Below are positions 42,849 through 53,485 of a stretch of 64,000 nt of DNA, in pieces. A program made the translations under genes and the position numbers. The notes under the pieces were generated by a model. It saw only the letters and a program-made list of their open reading frames with translations, searched no databases and was not told the origin of the DNA. Origin of the DNA: Cystobasidiopsis lactophilus (Eukaryota; Basidiomycota; Agaricostilbomycetes; Agaricostilbales; Chionosphaeraceae). Position 1 is the stretch's first letter, and every line of letters starts with the position of its first letter. Location: contig BCIO01000001.1 in assembly GCA_001599975.1 (NCBI GenBank), positions 1,488,001 through 1,552,000 on the forward strand, given 5' to 3'.

Positions 42849-43737
42849 ATGCTGCCCTTGCCACTGCTCCTGCTCTGGACTCTTCTCGCAGGCAGCTGCT
42901 GGCCAGCCAATGCCCAAGACTCGTCCACGTCCACAGCAACAGATCCTCCTCCTTCAGCGACTGTCTCTGACCAAACCTCTGCCACTTCGTTTGACCAGGC
43001 GGCGCCAGCGTGGGTGCATTCGCCACTCTGCCTCCGAACGAGTAAGATGACATTTTCGGTCACATTCGCAGAGGCTCGCTCTCGTTTGTGTCTCCTTGCC
43101 CGACGAGCGCTTTGCAGTATATCAAGATTCTCCCGGGCTCGACGTATACCCTGTCCTGGTCTTACACCGATCTTCTCCTCACGCCGGACTCGTTAACCCT
43201 CAAGGCGTTCTGCTCGGACAATCAGCACACGTATCCGATTGCTACAGTAGATGCTAAAGTACGTGGGATGCTTTCCCTTAGACGCTGGCGTCTTAAGTGC
43301 GCAACCCTTTGTGCAGACAACAACCTTCGAGTGGAACGTTGCCGCCTACGAGACTAACGGGGCCACGCCTTACGCTGAGGCCACCTACACCTTGATTGCT
43401 TACAATGGGTGAGTGGGATGATCGAGCTCTGGAGAGGACACCACTCTCAACTCTTCCCCCACAGCACACTGAATCAAGGAGCTCAAGCGGGTCGACTCAT
43501 GCCAGCTTACGGCCCAATGTTTGGCTTATACAGGGCATCACCATACACTCCTCTTTCATGTAGGCTTAGCTTAAGAGCCTCTACACCTTGTCGCTCAAAT
43601 TTGAAGCGTGCAAAGCTTGGACCTGCGCCAACTGCTCCGGCTCGACTTCTTTGGCTTCCCCTCTTTTCTTGACTGTCCTCGCTACCACTGTTTGCATTGG
43701 TCTCGGTGGACTGAATCTGTACCGGCGGTTGGGGTGA
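42849..43737 (+). CDS. Secreted/membrane protein, DUF7137-like
   Basis: ATG at 42849 starts a signal peptide (MLPLPLLLLWTLLAGSCWPA, then NAQ). A Ser/Thr linker follows. After an intron, the domain reads ALQYIKILPGSTYTLSWSYT, TPDSLTLKAFCSDN, TFEWNVAAYETNGATPYAEA, TYTLIAYNG, and AYGPMFGLYRASPYTPL. A short intron (gtaggc...ttgaag) joins this to CKAWTCANCSGSTS. A hydrophobic C-terminal segment (LFLTVLATTVCIGLGGLNL) is followed by YRRLG and the stop at 43737. The W..YTPL..W.C..C pattern recalls the DUF7137 group of basidiomycete cell-surface proteins. It is anchored by the last hydrophobic segment, either as a transmembrane span or before GPI attachment. Confidence 0.7.
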
Positions 43738-44322
43738 AGGTCAGAGATGGACATTTTGTTCGCATTCGTTCGCCTTGTCTTCGTCGATGGTGTTGTTGTT
43801 GGCTTGCTTCATGCGTACATTTTGACGCCCATCTTGCATCTTGCATTTCTTTCTAGAGACTGGTGGACTCTTCTATGGCATTCTGATCCTATCAAACATG
43901 AATGGCGTTTGAACTTTGCAGCAACGTCTTCCGCTTGAGCCCTCCTCTCCATGGTTCGACTCGTCTGTTTCGCCTGTCTTACATTACTCTTCCCCGTGGT
44001 GTCAAAACGCGAAGGACCAAAGGCATCTGCCACTTCTCCTTCTGCTTGCTTCGTTAGACCTTCTCACTTTGGCCATCAGGCAGTGGTTTATCGAGGTCGA
44101 GCTGAAGTTGAATGGCATGAACGACTGCTATTGAGCTCTATAGAGAGAAGGGCTTGGTCGAGACGTGTGACAAGAACGCGTCCCCTGCGACGTACCTTTT
44201 TGGCTGTTTGGGACACCATCTTGTGCTGGTATTACCGTGATGGGTGCTGTCACCCTTGCCTTGTGCTTTCAACCCTGGGCTTTCCTCTTCTTCCAACTGC
44301 CATCTGCCGTCCAAGCCAAGTC
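43738..44322. other. Upstream region of small secreted protein copy 1 (duplicated block)
   Basis: Most of this stretch is similar to 45,360-45,941, so it belongs to the duplicated unit. Shared landmarks are ttggcttgcttca, tttgcagcaacgtcttcc, gtggtgtcaa.acgcgaagga and tttggctgtttgggacacca. A TATA-like ctatagag lies near 44,137. Confidence 0.6.
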
Positions 44323-44834
44323 ATGCAGCTCTCCCCCGCCTTCGTAGTCCTCGCCGCCACCTCTGCGTCCGCCTTCACCGGCTTTGTCCAGAACAACTGC
44401 CAGGGACAGACTGTGTACGACGCGCACCCGCCTCCTGGATGTTACGACTTGCCAATGGTGGCAGTACGTTTCTTCGAACATGTATCTGATAAGCGCTCAC
44501 TAAGTTTGTGCAGGCAAGCCTCATATCCCAGCCCGCCGGTGGTTGGGTATGCGTCCTCTGACCGTGGCCCGTATCTGCGTGCTCAGTTTTCGTGCCAGAC
44601 GCACGTCTTTGTGGGCACTGGCTGCAATCCCGCCAACGTGGTAGACGGCATCAGCACTGAAGAAAACTTCGGAGCATGCCGGCATGACTGGACGCTCAAT
44701 GGCAAGAAAGTCGTAAGTGTTCTTGCGAAAGTGTGAAATTAGACGCGCTCTAACGGACAATACAGACTGCAGTCCAGAGCTTTTTGTACGAGATCGACGC
44801 CCCTCGCTCTGGAAAGTACCGACAACTTCGCTAG
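44323..44834 (+). CDS. Small secreted cysteine-containing protein, copy 1
   Basis: ATG at 44323. Signal peptide MQLSPAFVVLAATSASA, then mature protein beginning FTGFVQNNCQGQTVYDA. Four exons are joined across gtacgt, gtatgc and gtaagt donors: PPPGCYDLPMVA, ASLISQPAGGW, THVFVGTGCNPANVVDGIST, ACRHDWTLNGKKV and TAVQSFLYEIDAPRSGKYRQ. The product is about 118 residues with four cysteines in the mature part, enough for two disulphides. No known domain. Size, secretion signal and tandem duplication fit a candidate effector or surface protein, which is inference only. Confidence 0.8.
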
Positions 44835-45389
44835 TGTCTGACGGACAATAGCGCTTTTGATTTGTGGTGGAATTTGGGGCATCGCTGCCTTTTCGGTCGT
44901 CTGATCAAATGTACCTAGAGTCGAGCTGAAGGGGCAACCGGGAGGCGAATAATCGAATCAGGGAAAGATCGGATCAGAGGCAGCACCTATCCTTGAGCTT
45001 GGACAAACCCTGAGCTTTTTGCATGTCCTGGTCGCAACCTATGATAGAAAGTGACGGCGGGCGACATTCGCCACCTTCGCCACCGGACCTTAATGTGAGG
45101 GGCGAGACCAACACCATCGTTCGGCTATTGGCTGGGAGCCGCACAGTGGTAGTGGAGCCTCTCTCCTCAAGTTGAGTCAACACTGAGAAGACGAAGCCGG
45201 TGCGAAGAAACCCAACGCTGGTTTCGCTCGCTCTTGTGCACCGGCAGCGCCCAGAAAGCATTTTGCTCTCATCTGACGACGATTTTGACTCTTCCATGTT
45301 TATTTGAGCCGCACGACCATGGACAGAGAGCAGAAGAAGGGAGCCCGAGCTCAGGATAGCGTCGTTTTCTTGGCATTCTTTCACCTTGT
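44835..45389. other. Spacer between the duplicated units
   Basis: No gene seen. Contains the 3' flank of copy 1 and unique sequence with several short inverted gcgaa/ccacc tracts near 45,060-45,080. Confidence 0.5.
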
Positions 45390-45756
45390 TTCGTTGATGC
45401 TGTTGTCATTGGCTTGCTTCACGGGTCTTTCTTTCAGCGGCCTTTTGGCGCTCATTTGGGCCATGGATTCTCCGAGAAAAGACGGGGTCTCTCTGATAGC
45501 CTGCCTGATTGTCAAACGTGGAGAGTGTTTGATCTTTGCAGCAACGTCTTCCGTTTGGGCCCTCCCATCCATGACTCGAGTCACCTGTAGTACTGGTATT
45601 ACCTTCTCACGTCCAGTGGTGTCAATACGCGAAGGATCAAGAGCACCTGCCCATTCATTTGTTTTTCTGCATCACCCATCTCTCGCTTTGGCCATCACGC
45701 AGTGATTCATAGAGGCAGAAGTGGACTTGAACAGCATTTCAAGCTAATTCTGAGCC

Positions 45757-45764
45757 CTATAAAG
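45757..45764 (+). promoter_or_regulatory. TATA-like element of small secreted protein copy 2
   Basis: ctataaag lies 178-185 bp upstream of the ATG at 45942, at the position equivalent to ctatagag in copy 1. Confidence 0.45.
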
Positions 45765-45941
45765 ATAAGGGCTCGGTCGAAACGGGTGGCAAGAACGCGT
45801 TCCCTGCGACGTACCTCTTTGGCTGTTTGGGACACCATCTTGGTCAAGTATTACCGTGATGGCTGCCGTCACCCTTGCCTTGTGCTTTCAACCCTGGGCT
45901 TTCCTCTTCTTCCAACTGCCATCTGCCGTCCAAGCCAAGTC

Positions 45942-46464
45942 ATGCAGCTCTCCCTCGCCTTCGTAGTCCTCGCCGCCACCTCTGCGTCCGCCTTCACCGG
46001 CTATGCCAAGGCTGACTGCCAGGGTCAAACAGTGTACGACGCGCGCCCTCCTCCTGGTTGTTACGACTTGCCGAGCGTCGCTGTATGTATTCCCCGAACA
46101 AGTTGGTGACAGGCACTGAGCCATCCCTGTTCAGGCGAGCATCATAGCCGTCCCCGCCGGCGGATGGGTGCGCCGCAGAGCTCTAGTATGGCTATCTGCT
46201 GACAATTTTTTTTTGTCAGACCAACGTCTACTGGGGCACTGGCTGCAATCCCGTCAACGAAGTGGACAGCATCAGCGCCATGGACTTTTATGGTCAATGC
46301 CGGAATGATTGGATAGTCAACGGCACAAAGGTGGTGAGTAGCATCACAGCGGCCATGTGGGAGATGAGAAGCTCATCGAGCCAATGTTCCAGACTGAGGT
46401 CCAGAGCTTTTTGTGTCAGCTCGGCAGCAGCAACCCTGGCAAGAAGCGCCGGATGCTTCGCTAG
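45942..46464 (+). CDS. Small secreted cysteine-containing protein, copy 2
   Basis: Paralogue of the gene at 44323, with the same four-exon structure and splice phases. Signal peptide MQLSLAFVVLAATSASA; mature part FTGYAKADCQGQTVYDA, PPPGCYDLPSVA, ASIIAVPAGGW, TNVYWGTGCNPVNEVDSISA, QCRNDWIVNGTKV and TEVQSFLCQLGSSNPGKKRR. It keeps the four shared cysteines and has a fifth in the last exon (FLCQL). The third exon is more diverged than the first two. The frame is intact to the stop at 46464, so both copies look functional. Confidence 0.8.
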
Positions 46465-46920
46465 CCTTTGGCGACGCATTACACCCTTTCTTTCTCAAGT
46501 GAAGCTCAGGACACTGCTGTCTCAATTTGATCAATGTATCTAGAGGCCGGTTTCAGACAGCCCCGGAGGCAGAGCAGTTGAATAGTTGAAGGATTCGCAC
46601 AAAACTAGCCCAACTCTGTCAGATATGTTCAGTTCAGTGCCTGTCACTTTCATGGCCTCTCCATGTCAACGAAAGAGCGTCCGGCAGTATTCGCCACCAG
46701 GACGGAGGGGGCCAACGCCACCTTTCGACAGTCGGCTCACCGGCACACAAAGCTATTGGACATTTCTAAGCCAAAATGACAACCCTGAGTAGAAGAAAGC
46801 AGGGTGCCAAAGGAAGCCAAAGTCGTTTTCGACTTTTGAGCACGGACAGCGACGAGAGGGGGCCTTGCGCTAGCCTCAGGGCAATTCGGTGTCTTCTACG
46901 CCCCGCAAAGCTTCTAAACT
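46465..46920. other. Intergenic region
   Basis: 3' flank of the duplicated unit and promoter of the next gene. No gene seen. Confidence 0.5.
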
Positions 46921-49707
46921 ATGGCCAAAGGGAAGAAGAAGGCAGCCAAAGCTCGGTCGGGGCAGCAGCAAGCGGGCGGCGTGTCAGAGCAGCGAGAGGC
47001 TGTCCCTGCCAATCTCCTTACCATTGCTGGATTTGAAGGATCGCATCAGCATTTTGCCCAACGAGGCAGGTCTTGCCCTTCAAATCCTCCTCTGGAGAGC
47101 TCGAGACTCATCAGGCTAACGCAGATCCTGTCGGAGATCTTCTCATGCCTCGAAGAGCCCCTCCCTTTCAGCTTGACGTGCAAGCGCTTCCTCGCAGTCT
47201 CGAAGGACTGCTATGTCCAAGCCAGCTACTTCATTCGACGATCGATCAACAAGAGCCACACTTTCTTTTTGGTGTCGAGGCGGCCCAAGATCTGCTCCCG
47301 CGCTTTGATCCAGTACTTGCTTCAGAACAAGAACTTCGACAGCGGCCTCTTCAGCACCTCTACCTGCTCCAAATGATGGCGACAACTCACAAGAACTTCG
47401 GGATTCGCCGCACTGGCCCTCTTTTGTGGTCGGAGGAATCGCTGGGAAACAGCCTCTTGGATCTCAACGCACAGCGTCCTCGGGACTGGGGGGCTCAACT
47501 CTTGTTCTGCCTTCTTTTCACTGAAACCGCTCTTCGCGAGCTGGTCTCAGCCGCCACCCTCGCCAGTCTTCACCAGGGAGATCTGTATCTTCCCACTGTG
47601 CAGCCCTTGCTCAACGGAATGGTCGCCATTTCAGCTTTCAGCTTCTTGGACCACCCCAGACCTCTCCTCTTGAGTCCGGCCGATATTGCCACATACCAGC
47701 AGCCAGCACCTGGCCACCTGAAGCACGAGCTCTTCGCGGTACACTTCCACAGGATGGCCGCTCGCGACCGCGAAAACAGCGAACCGTGGCGCTCTCAGGA
47801 CATCGGTCAACTGGTCCAAATTTTCCAGCAAGGTTTCCTCATGTTCAACCCAGCGCGCAATACGCTCTTTTGCCTCCAGCTCCTCCTCTTCTGTGTCTGC
47901 TCGGCGGCCCTCAAAATTGCCAAAGAAGAGTTCGGTTTCCGAGTCGACGAGGAAGGCTCACTCTTCTTGCTGGACCTACTCCTCGGGCGCGGCCTGGTTC
48001 CCGATTCTCCAACAAAGCAGGCGATTCTCCAACAAAGCAGGCGACAAACTTTCAAACGATGGATCAGGACTCGGTTCGAAAAGGGTTGTCCAGCTTGGTC
48101 GATCTCCGGGTTGGCTTTCACCTCCCCATCGCACGGGCCAGCCAGCTCCTCGCTCTGAAGCCCCAATACTTCCTTCCCATCTGGCGCACCCTCGCGGAAA
48201 CAGGAAAGCTCGGCTACAGCTTTGAAGACCTGTCAGAGCGTTGCGCCACCGAGTACTTTACTGGCGCCAATCTCTTTCGCTTTGCCCACCTCTTCCCCGC
48301 CGAGCCTGAGAGCATGCTCGCCCTCCTTGGCCCCAACTCCCGCCTTCTCTCGCAGCTTGCTTACCATGCTTCCTCGCCTTCTTCATATGCAGAGCGTGAT
48401 ACACCCACGAAGTGGCTTCAATTTCGGCCTCAGAGCTTCCGCCTCGAGGACGAAGGCAAGGCAATCGCCTGCATCGCCATCTCGGAACTTTATCGCAAAG
48501 TCACTGCTTTGTTCGATACCACAGTAGACCCAGAGTGGAGTCCCGAGCAAGTTGCAACGGCGCGTGCGAAGGTCCAGAGTCAGCTCCTGCGAGACTTGCT
48601 TTTGAACGAGTCGGTGTCGGTTCTCTTTTTCACAAATCGACATCTCTCAACCCCTTTCTTGCTCAGATATACATTGTTCGATCCGTACTGGAGGTTTTCT
48701 TTGCCGGAAGAAGAAGCGCCAAGGCTCGCATGCTTGCAGGACATTATCAAAGCCGCCCTGCATGTGCCGTGCAAGGTGAGGATTTAGCCTTGTTTCTCGT
48801 GGCGTCATATTCACTCGTTCGTGCTTCAAACAGGGTGCACTGCTTTTGGACATCTGCCTGCAGGAGCCACATTTGATTTCGTTGGTGGAGGAGGAAATGG
48901 CTCGGTGGGAACTGGACCCGCTCGCATCTAACCTGCTGGCTTCTGGCAACTTCGTAACTCCCCACGGATACGACATCGAGTCTTTCGCTTGGCATCAGGG
49001 CGCTACGGGTGTGCATCCGCCTTCCCTCAACTTTGCTCCCGCCGCAGCGTACAAACGAAGCCCGCCGCTTTGGCCCCCTCCCTTGCGTTTTACGCAGCGC
49101 ACCTATGATAAAGATGCCATCCAGGTTTATGCAAGTGATTTTCTTCTTGCGATCGGAAGGGGTTTTGATCGTTCGAAGCAGTGGCCCAGCGGATCACTTC
49201 CGATTGCAGTCGCTCTGCTGGACCTGCTTCCGACCGACAGCAACGCGCTTCAGATCATGCTTTCACACGCTCTGCTCAGCCGAAATTTTAGCCTGACCAA
49301 GCTCTACCTCAAGAAGGGAGTCCTCTTCCTTCCGGCGCACCTCGCGCTCCTCTCTCACCTCTCGCTCTCTATTCCTGTCGAAGCGCGGCCCATCATCACA
49401 CAGGCTGCAACCTCGTGGAAAGATGCCCTAGATCAACTTGCCGCGCACGAAAACAAAAAGCTGGAGCAGCGACGGAATGCCGTCCGGCAGCCTACCTTGC
49501 GCAAGACCGTGAAGAAGACTCCGTTCCACCTGGTAAGCAATGCGAAATTGCCTTTTTCACTCGTGCTTACTTCTAGAGCAGTCCCTGCTGAAGCTTCGGC
49601 AATACATCCAGCAACAGCAGGAAGCTCCTGCGCCCGCCCTCAACCAGCTGAAGGCCCAAGTCATCACCATCGGACCCAGACCCGCGAAGAAACAGAAGTC
49701 TTCTTGA
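46921..49707 (+). CDS. Large F-box-like protein gene with a frame-breaking 20-bp tandem duplication
   Basis: ATG at 46921 starts MAKGKKKAAKARSGQQQAGG. Splicing across a short intron (47002-47038) and a GC-AG intron (47066-47124) gives DRISILPNEILSEIFSCLEE followed by PLPFSLTCKRFLAVSKD, a good F-box. A frame change near 47,285-47,370 fits an 83-nt intron. The frame then runs to about 48,002, where two identical 20-bp units stand in tandem and shift it. With one unit the frame would continue from GLVPDSPTKQA into TNFQTMDQDSVRKGLSSL and on through LFRFAHLFPAEPESMLALLG. A last pair of introns leads to SLLKLRQYIQQQQ and a basic end at 49707. About 830 residues if whole. As sequenced, the product would be truncated after the duplication, so this is a recent loss, an allele, or an assembly error. 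Confidence 0.65.
48003..48042. repeat. 20-bp tandem duplication inside a coding exon
   Basis: gattctccaacaaagcaggc occurs twice in perfect tandem (48003-48022 and 48023-48042). The unit length is not a multiple of three, so it moves the downstream frame. Each side reads as coherent protein only in its own frame. Confidence 0.9.
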
Positions 49708-49786
49708 TCATGTACTTGTAGCACTTGTAAACTCTCAAATTGTGCCACCTCAAGTGTTCGCCACCTGACCTGCGGCTTTCCCCTCG

Positions 49787-50282
49787 TGTGGTCGGCTCGG
49801 GATAACCGACCAGTCGCTGGCGCCGAAAGGCCAGACCAAGTCGCCGCTGGCACCTCTGGGTGGCGATCCTGGTCTTTTGTTCCTTTGTCTGCCGCATAAA
49901 AGATATGTTTCCTATTGTTCTCCGTAGTACAAATTCCATAGCTCGTCTCTTATCCCCAGCGACCGTCTGGTGGACTTTGTATTGCACAAGAGGACCGACC
50001 TGCTCACCCCCCAGTTTTCCCCCGTTACATTTCGGCACTTGAGTCTTCTTCTTGAGAGCTAGTCCCTGGACTAGAAAGAGAGAGACTCGGACCCACCACC
50101 TGAACTTTCCCTCCGCTGCAAGATCCGCGCGTTGAGGAAGCGCTCCGTTTGCACCAACGTTGACCGCGTGCTCCAGTCAAGACATCACTGTTAGAGCCAG
50201 CTCCTAGACCATCAGCTAGTAGAGCCTGTGAGAGGACACGAAACCTCACCGTCGACCGACTTGAACTCCCGGCCCGACTACA
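49787..50282 (+). repeat. Left LTR
   Basis: 496 bp, TG...CA ends, the same length as the right LTR and differing at about one position seen by eye. Confidence 0.9.
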
Positions 50283-52605
50283 ACTGGCGCTCGACCAGAG
50301 GCCATTGCACTGAACTAGCCAAAGCACATATAGAAACCCAAAAGCAAGCAGTGCGCACAGAGAACATTGCCTTGCAAAGATTGAGAAAAGAAGAAAGGAT
50401 CGCCCGCATGGAAAGTCATGATCGAGGCGGCGGCCAAAGCGGCTTGGCTTCCGATGCCAGGCTGCACACCGATAATGGGACCAAAGTAGTAGTACTAGGT
50501 AAAATGCCATTGAACGAACCTCGTATCCCTGTCTTCAAAGGCAATAATGTTGAGAGTTTCTTGGCCATATACAATCAGGTGGCACTTGAAGTTGCCGCAA
50601 CGGAATCGAGCAAGATTGCCACCTTGTCAGGTTATTTGGACTTTGAGCGTTATGATAGTCCCTTTTCGGTCGTCGTAGACTCCGAGGCCTGGGCAAACAA
50701 CAGTTGGGATGGCATCGAGAGATTGCTGTTGCGCAAGTACGGCAAGACTGAACCTGAGCATGTGAACACTGTCTCCGACCTGAACGTGGAAATGATGAGC
50801 GCTCTCTATTCTGAGATGCAGCTGTTCCGAGAGGCCATCAGCGCCCAAGTACAGATTGGCCGAGTTGAAGATCACTAGAGTGCGAGGCCCCAGATAAGCG
50901 GCTTCATGGCAGCCAATCGTACTCCAGAAGTCATGACACACGTCGCAGATCACATCGATGCAGCATCGTTCGACCATCCGTACATGGAAGTGTTGGCATT
51001 ACTTGAGCCGGGAAGTGTTGGCATTACTTGAGCCCGACCTGGAGCAGATGCCCAGCAAACGTAAATTGACCGCCATGCTTGTCGTCGGACAGCAGTACTA
51101 CTCCTTTGAAGAGCATTCAGAGCGCATCAGAAACATAACAATCGCACAGCCCGAGCTTTACGAGACGTCCACTTCGAGAGGGCCAGGCCAACACGAAATG
51201 CAGCCTATGCCGGCTCTGGTAAAGGATGACATCAACATAGAACATTCCTACTTTGATCTTGCAAACACATTCATCGCTGAGGACGGTCAAAATCAAAAGC
51301 CGCTGCCCGCTCTCGTCGTTCGAGCGGAAGAAGCGAAGTCCGCCTCTTGGTTCTCGTTGGCCACCAAGACAGTGGAAGCCGAGTTTGAACTAATGTTATT
51401 GCCCTCTTTTGTTGAAGAAGAGCACGAGAGCCCACCATCCGTCTGCTGCGCGGCCCCTGCCTTACCGGTGGATTCCATTTTTGCCAGCGAGGGAGAGGTG
51501 GACTGTGGAACTTCCACAGCCAATCGCGCCGACAAAGAGCATCAAGAATGTCTTTTACAAGAGTCTCGAGAGATCGTGCCAACTTCGGACGCCGTCACTG
51601 AGCGTGGCGACTTTGCCTCGAAGCCAGCATCGAATGAAAGAGCCTTGCCTGCTCTCGACGACCCCGGAGAAGATGTGCCCTGCCCTGCCTTCACATTTCC
51701 TGGTACATTTCATCCACATGAATGGCGCAGCGAATCCTGTGGGACCGGTCGTAAGCGCCTGATCACCTACAACCATTGGACCATCGCCCTTGCGCTCGTG
51801 ATTACGTTCCTGCTGGATTTTACCTCTTGCCACTTGAAGACTGCTAGCTTCGTTAGTTCTGCCAAACTAGGAAATCATCGTGATCTGCTTTCTCTCGTCA
51901 CCGAAGAGAATACAGCTCAAGTCCAGTCCTACTCTTCTTTCGTTGAGAGGTTCGGGCGCGCTATGCCTATCGATGATGCTGTTCCTACTACACACCACGA
52001 CATATCGTCCATGAATTTGGACTGTGGATTGGTCGCTCGCCATCGCCCTGTGTCACACGTGAAAGTGCATGGCGGGAACCACGGCACCTTGCCAAACAAA
52101 GTTTTGAACTTGCGTTCTGACGATGGTGGAACCACAGTCAGTATCTCTGTCACGTCGAATTGTCTTAAGCGAAGGAGGACCACCAGTTCGAAGGGCCGTC
52201 CCTATTCTAAACCCGCTCGAGCTAAGTCAGCCTGGGCACATCATTTTCGCCACTTGCACTTCCAGGCCCGAAATTTCGCCATCATCGCTACGACTACCTA
52301 CCTCACTGTGAACATGAACCCTTTGTCTCATTGGAACAAGTCCAAGCAGCTCCTTCGTCTGCACCACCGCCTCGCGCTTCATCACAAGTCCTCATTGATC
52401 AATATCTTCACCCTCCAAGGTTTTGCCCGGGGTTTTATGCTTGCTATGAACTACCTCTGGTCTGTTATTTGTTCTCGCGCTCTTCTCGCACGCTTAAAAG
52501 CCGGCACGCCACCGCCCATCCACCTATTCATACCCAACTTTTCGTTTATCTGCTCCACCTGGTCACCTTTCTCCATCATCTTCCAAAATAAGGGAAGTAG
52601 GGAGT

Positions 52606-53101
52606 TGTGGTCGGCTCGGGAAAACCGACCAGTCGCTGGCGCCGAAAGGCCAGACCAAGTCGCCGCTGGCACCTCTGGGTGGCGATCCTGGTCTTTTGTT
52701 CCTTTGTCTGCCGCATAAAAGATATGTTTCCTATTGTTCTCCGTAGTACAAATTCCATAGCTCGTCTCTTATCCCCAGCGACCGTCTGGTGGACTTTGTA
52801 TTGCACAAGAGGACCGACCTGCTCACCCCCCAGTTTTCCCCCGTTACATTTCGGCACTTGAGTCTTCTTCTTGAGAGCTAGTCCCTGGACTAGAAAGAGA
52901 GAGACTCGGACCCACCACCTGAACTTTCCCTCCGCTGCAAGATCCGCGCGTTGAGGAAGCGCTCCGTTTGCACCAACGTTGACCGCGTGCTCCAGTCAAG
53001 ACATCACTGTTAGAGCCAGCTCCTAGACCATCAGCTAGTAGAGCCTGTGAGAGGACACGAAACCTCACCGTCGACCGACTTGAACTCCCGGCCCGACTAC
53101 A
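52606..53101 (+). repeat. Right LTR
   Basis: 496 bp, preceded by a purine-rich tract and followed by the second copy of the CTCG target duplication. Confidence 0.9.
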
Positions 53102-53485
53102 CTCGTCCCTCTTTTCCCACCCTCTCCGTGTTCGCCATCCCCCTTATTGACATTCTCTCCTTTCTGTGTGGACGATACGCAAGGAGACCTATGCCTTATC
53201 TCTGTAGTTGCTGCCAAGTGCCCTCTTTTCTTCGGGTGACCTCGGCGAAAGTCCTGCCAAGCTGGCTGCCCAGGATGCTCGCGCGAGAGTCCCTCGCGGG
53301 TCTTGGCGAGGAAGTTGTTTCGCGCGTTTGCCGCCGTGCTCTTGGATAATGATTGCGTTTGTGCAAAAGAGCGACTGGTTTGCCCAGCTCTGCCTTATCG
53401 CTAGTTCTTGGCGCTTTGAGACCGTCTGGCGTTCCTCTGGTTTGCTCTTCAACGCTCACTACTACCCCATCTTTGATATTTCAAA
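53102..53485. other. Promoter region of the ammonium transporter gene
   Basis: Unique sequence between the LTR element and the transporter start. The element has landed about 385 bp upstream of the ATG, so it may have displaced distal regulatory sequence. The first bases are CT-rich. Confidence 0.5.

Larger units (their letters stand above)
43770..46580. repeat. Tandem duplication of a ~1.1-kb unit (two small secreted protein genes)
   Basis: Two diverged copies, at about 43,770-44,920 and 45,390-46,550, lie in the same orientation with start codons 1619 bp apart. Similarity covers the promoter, all exons, the introns in part, and roughly 100 bp of 3' flank (compare gatcaaatgtacctagag and gatcaatgtatctagag). 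The signal-peptide exon is the most conserved part; the bases just before each ATG are identical for more than 60 bp. Confidence 0.85.
49787..53101 (+). mobile_element. Non-autonomous LTR retrotransposon, 3.3 kb, near-identical LTRs
   Basis: Two 496-bp direct repeats (49787-50282 and 52606-53101) start TGTGGTCGG and end GACTACA. They are flanked by a 4-bp target duplication, CTCG. A primer-binding-like tggcgctcgacc follows the left LTR by two bases, and a purine tract (aagggaagtagggag) precedes the right LTR. A promoter-like cataaaagat lies inside each LTR. The ~2.3-kb internal part holds a Gag-like reading frame (from about 50408) and a second long frame (from 50958) with one hydrophobic segment. 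No reverse transcriptase, integrase or protease is recognisable, so it probably moved with help from a relative. The superfamily cannot be fixed, though the Gag-like part suggests a Ty3-type origin. The LTRs look almost identical, so the insertion is young. Confidence 0.88.
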
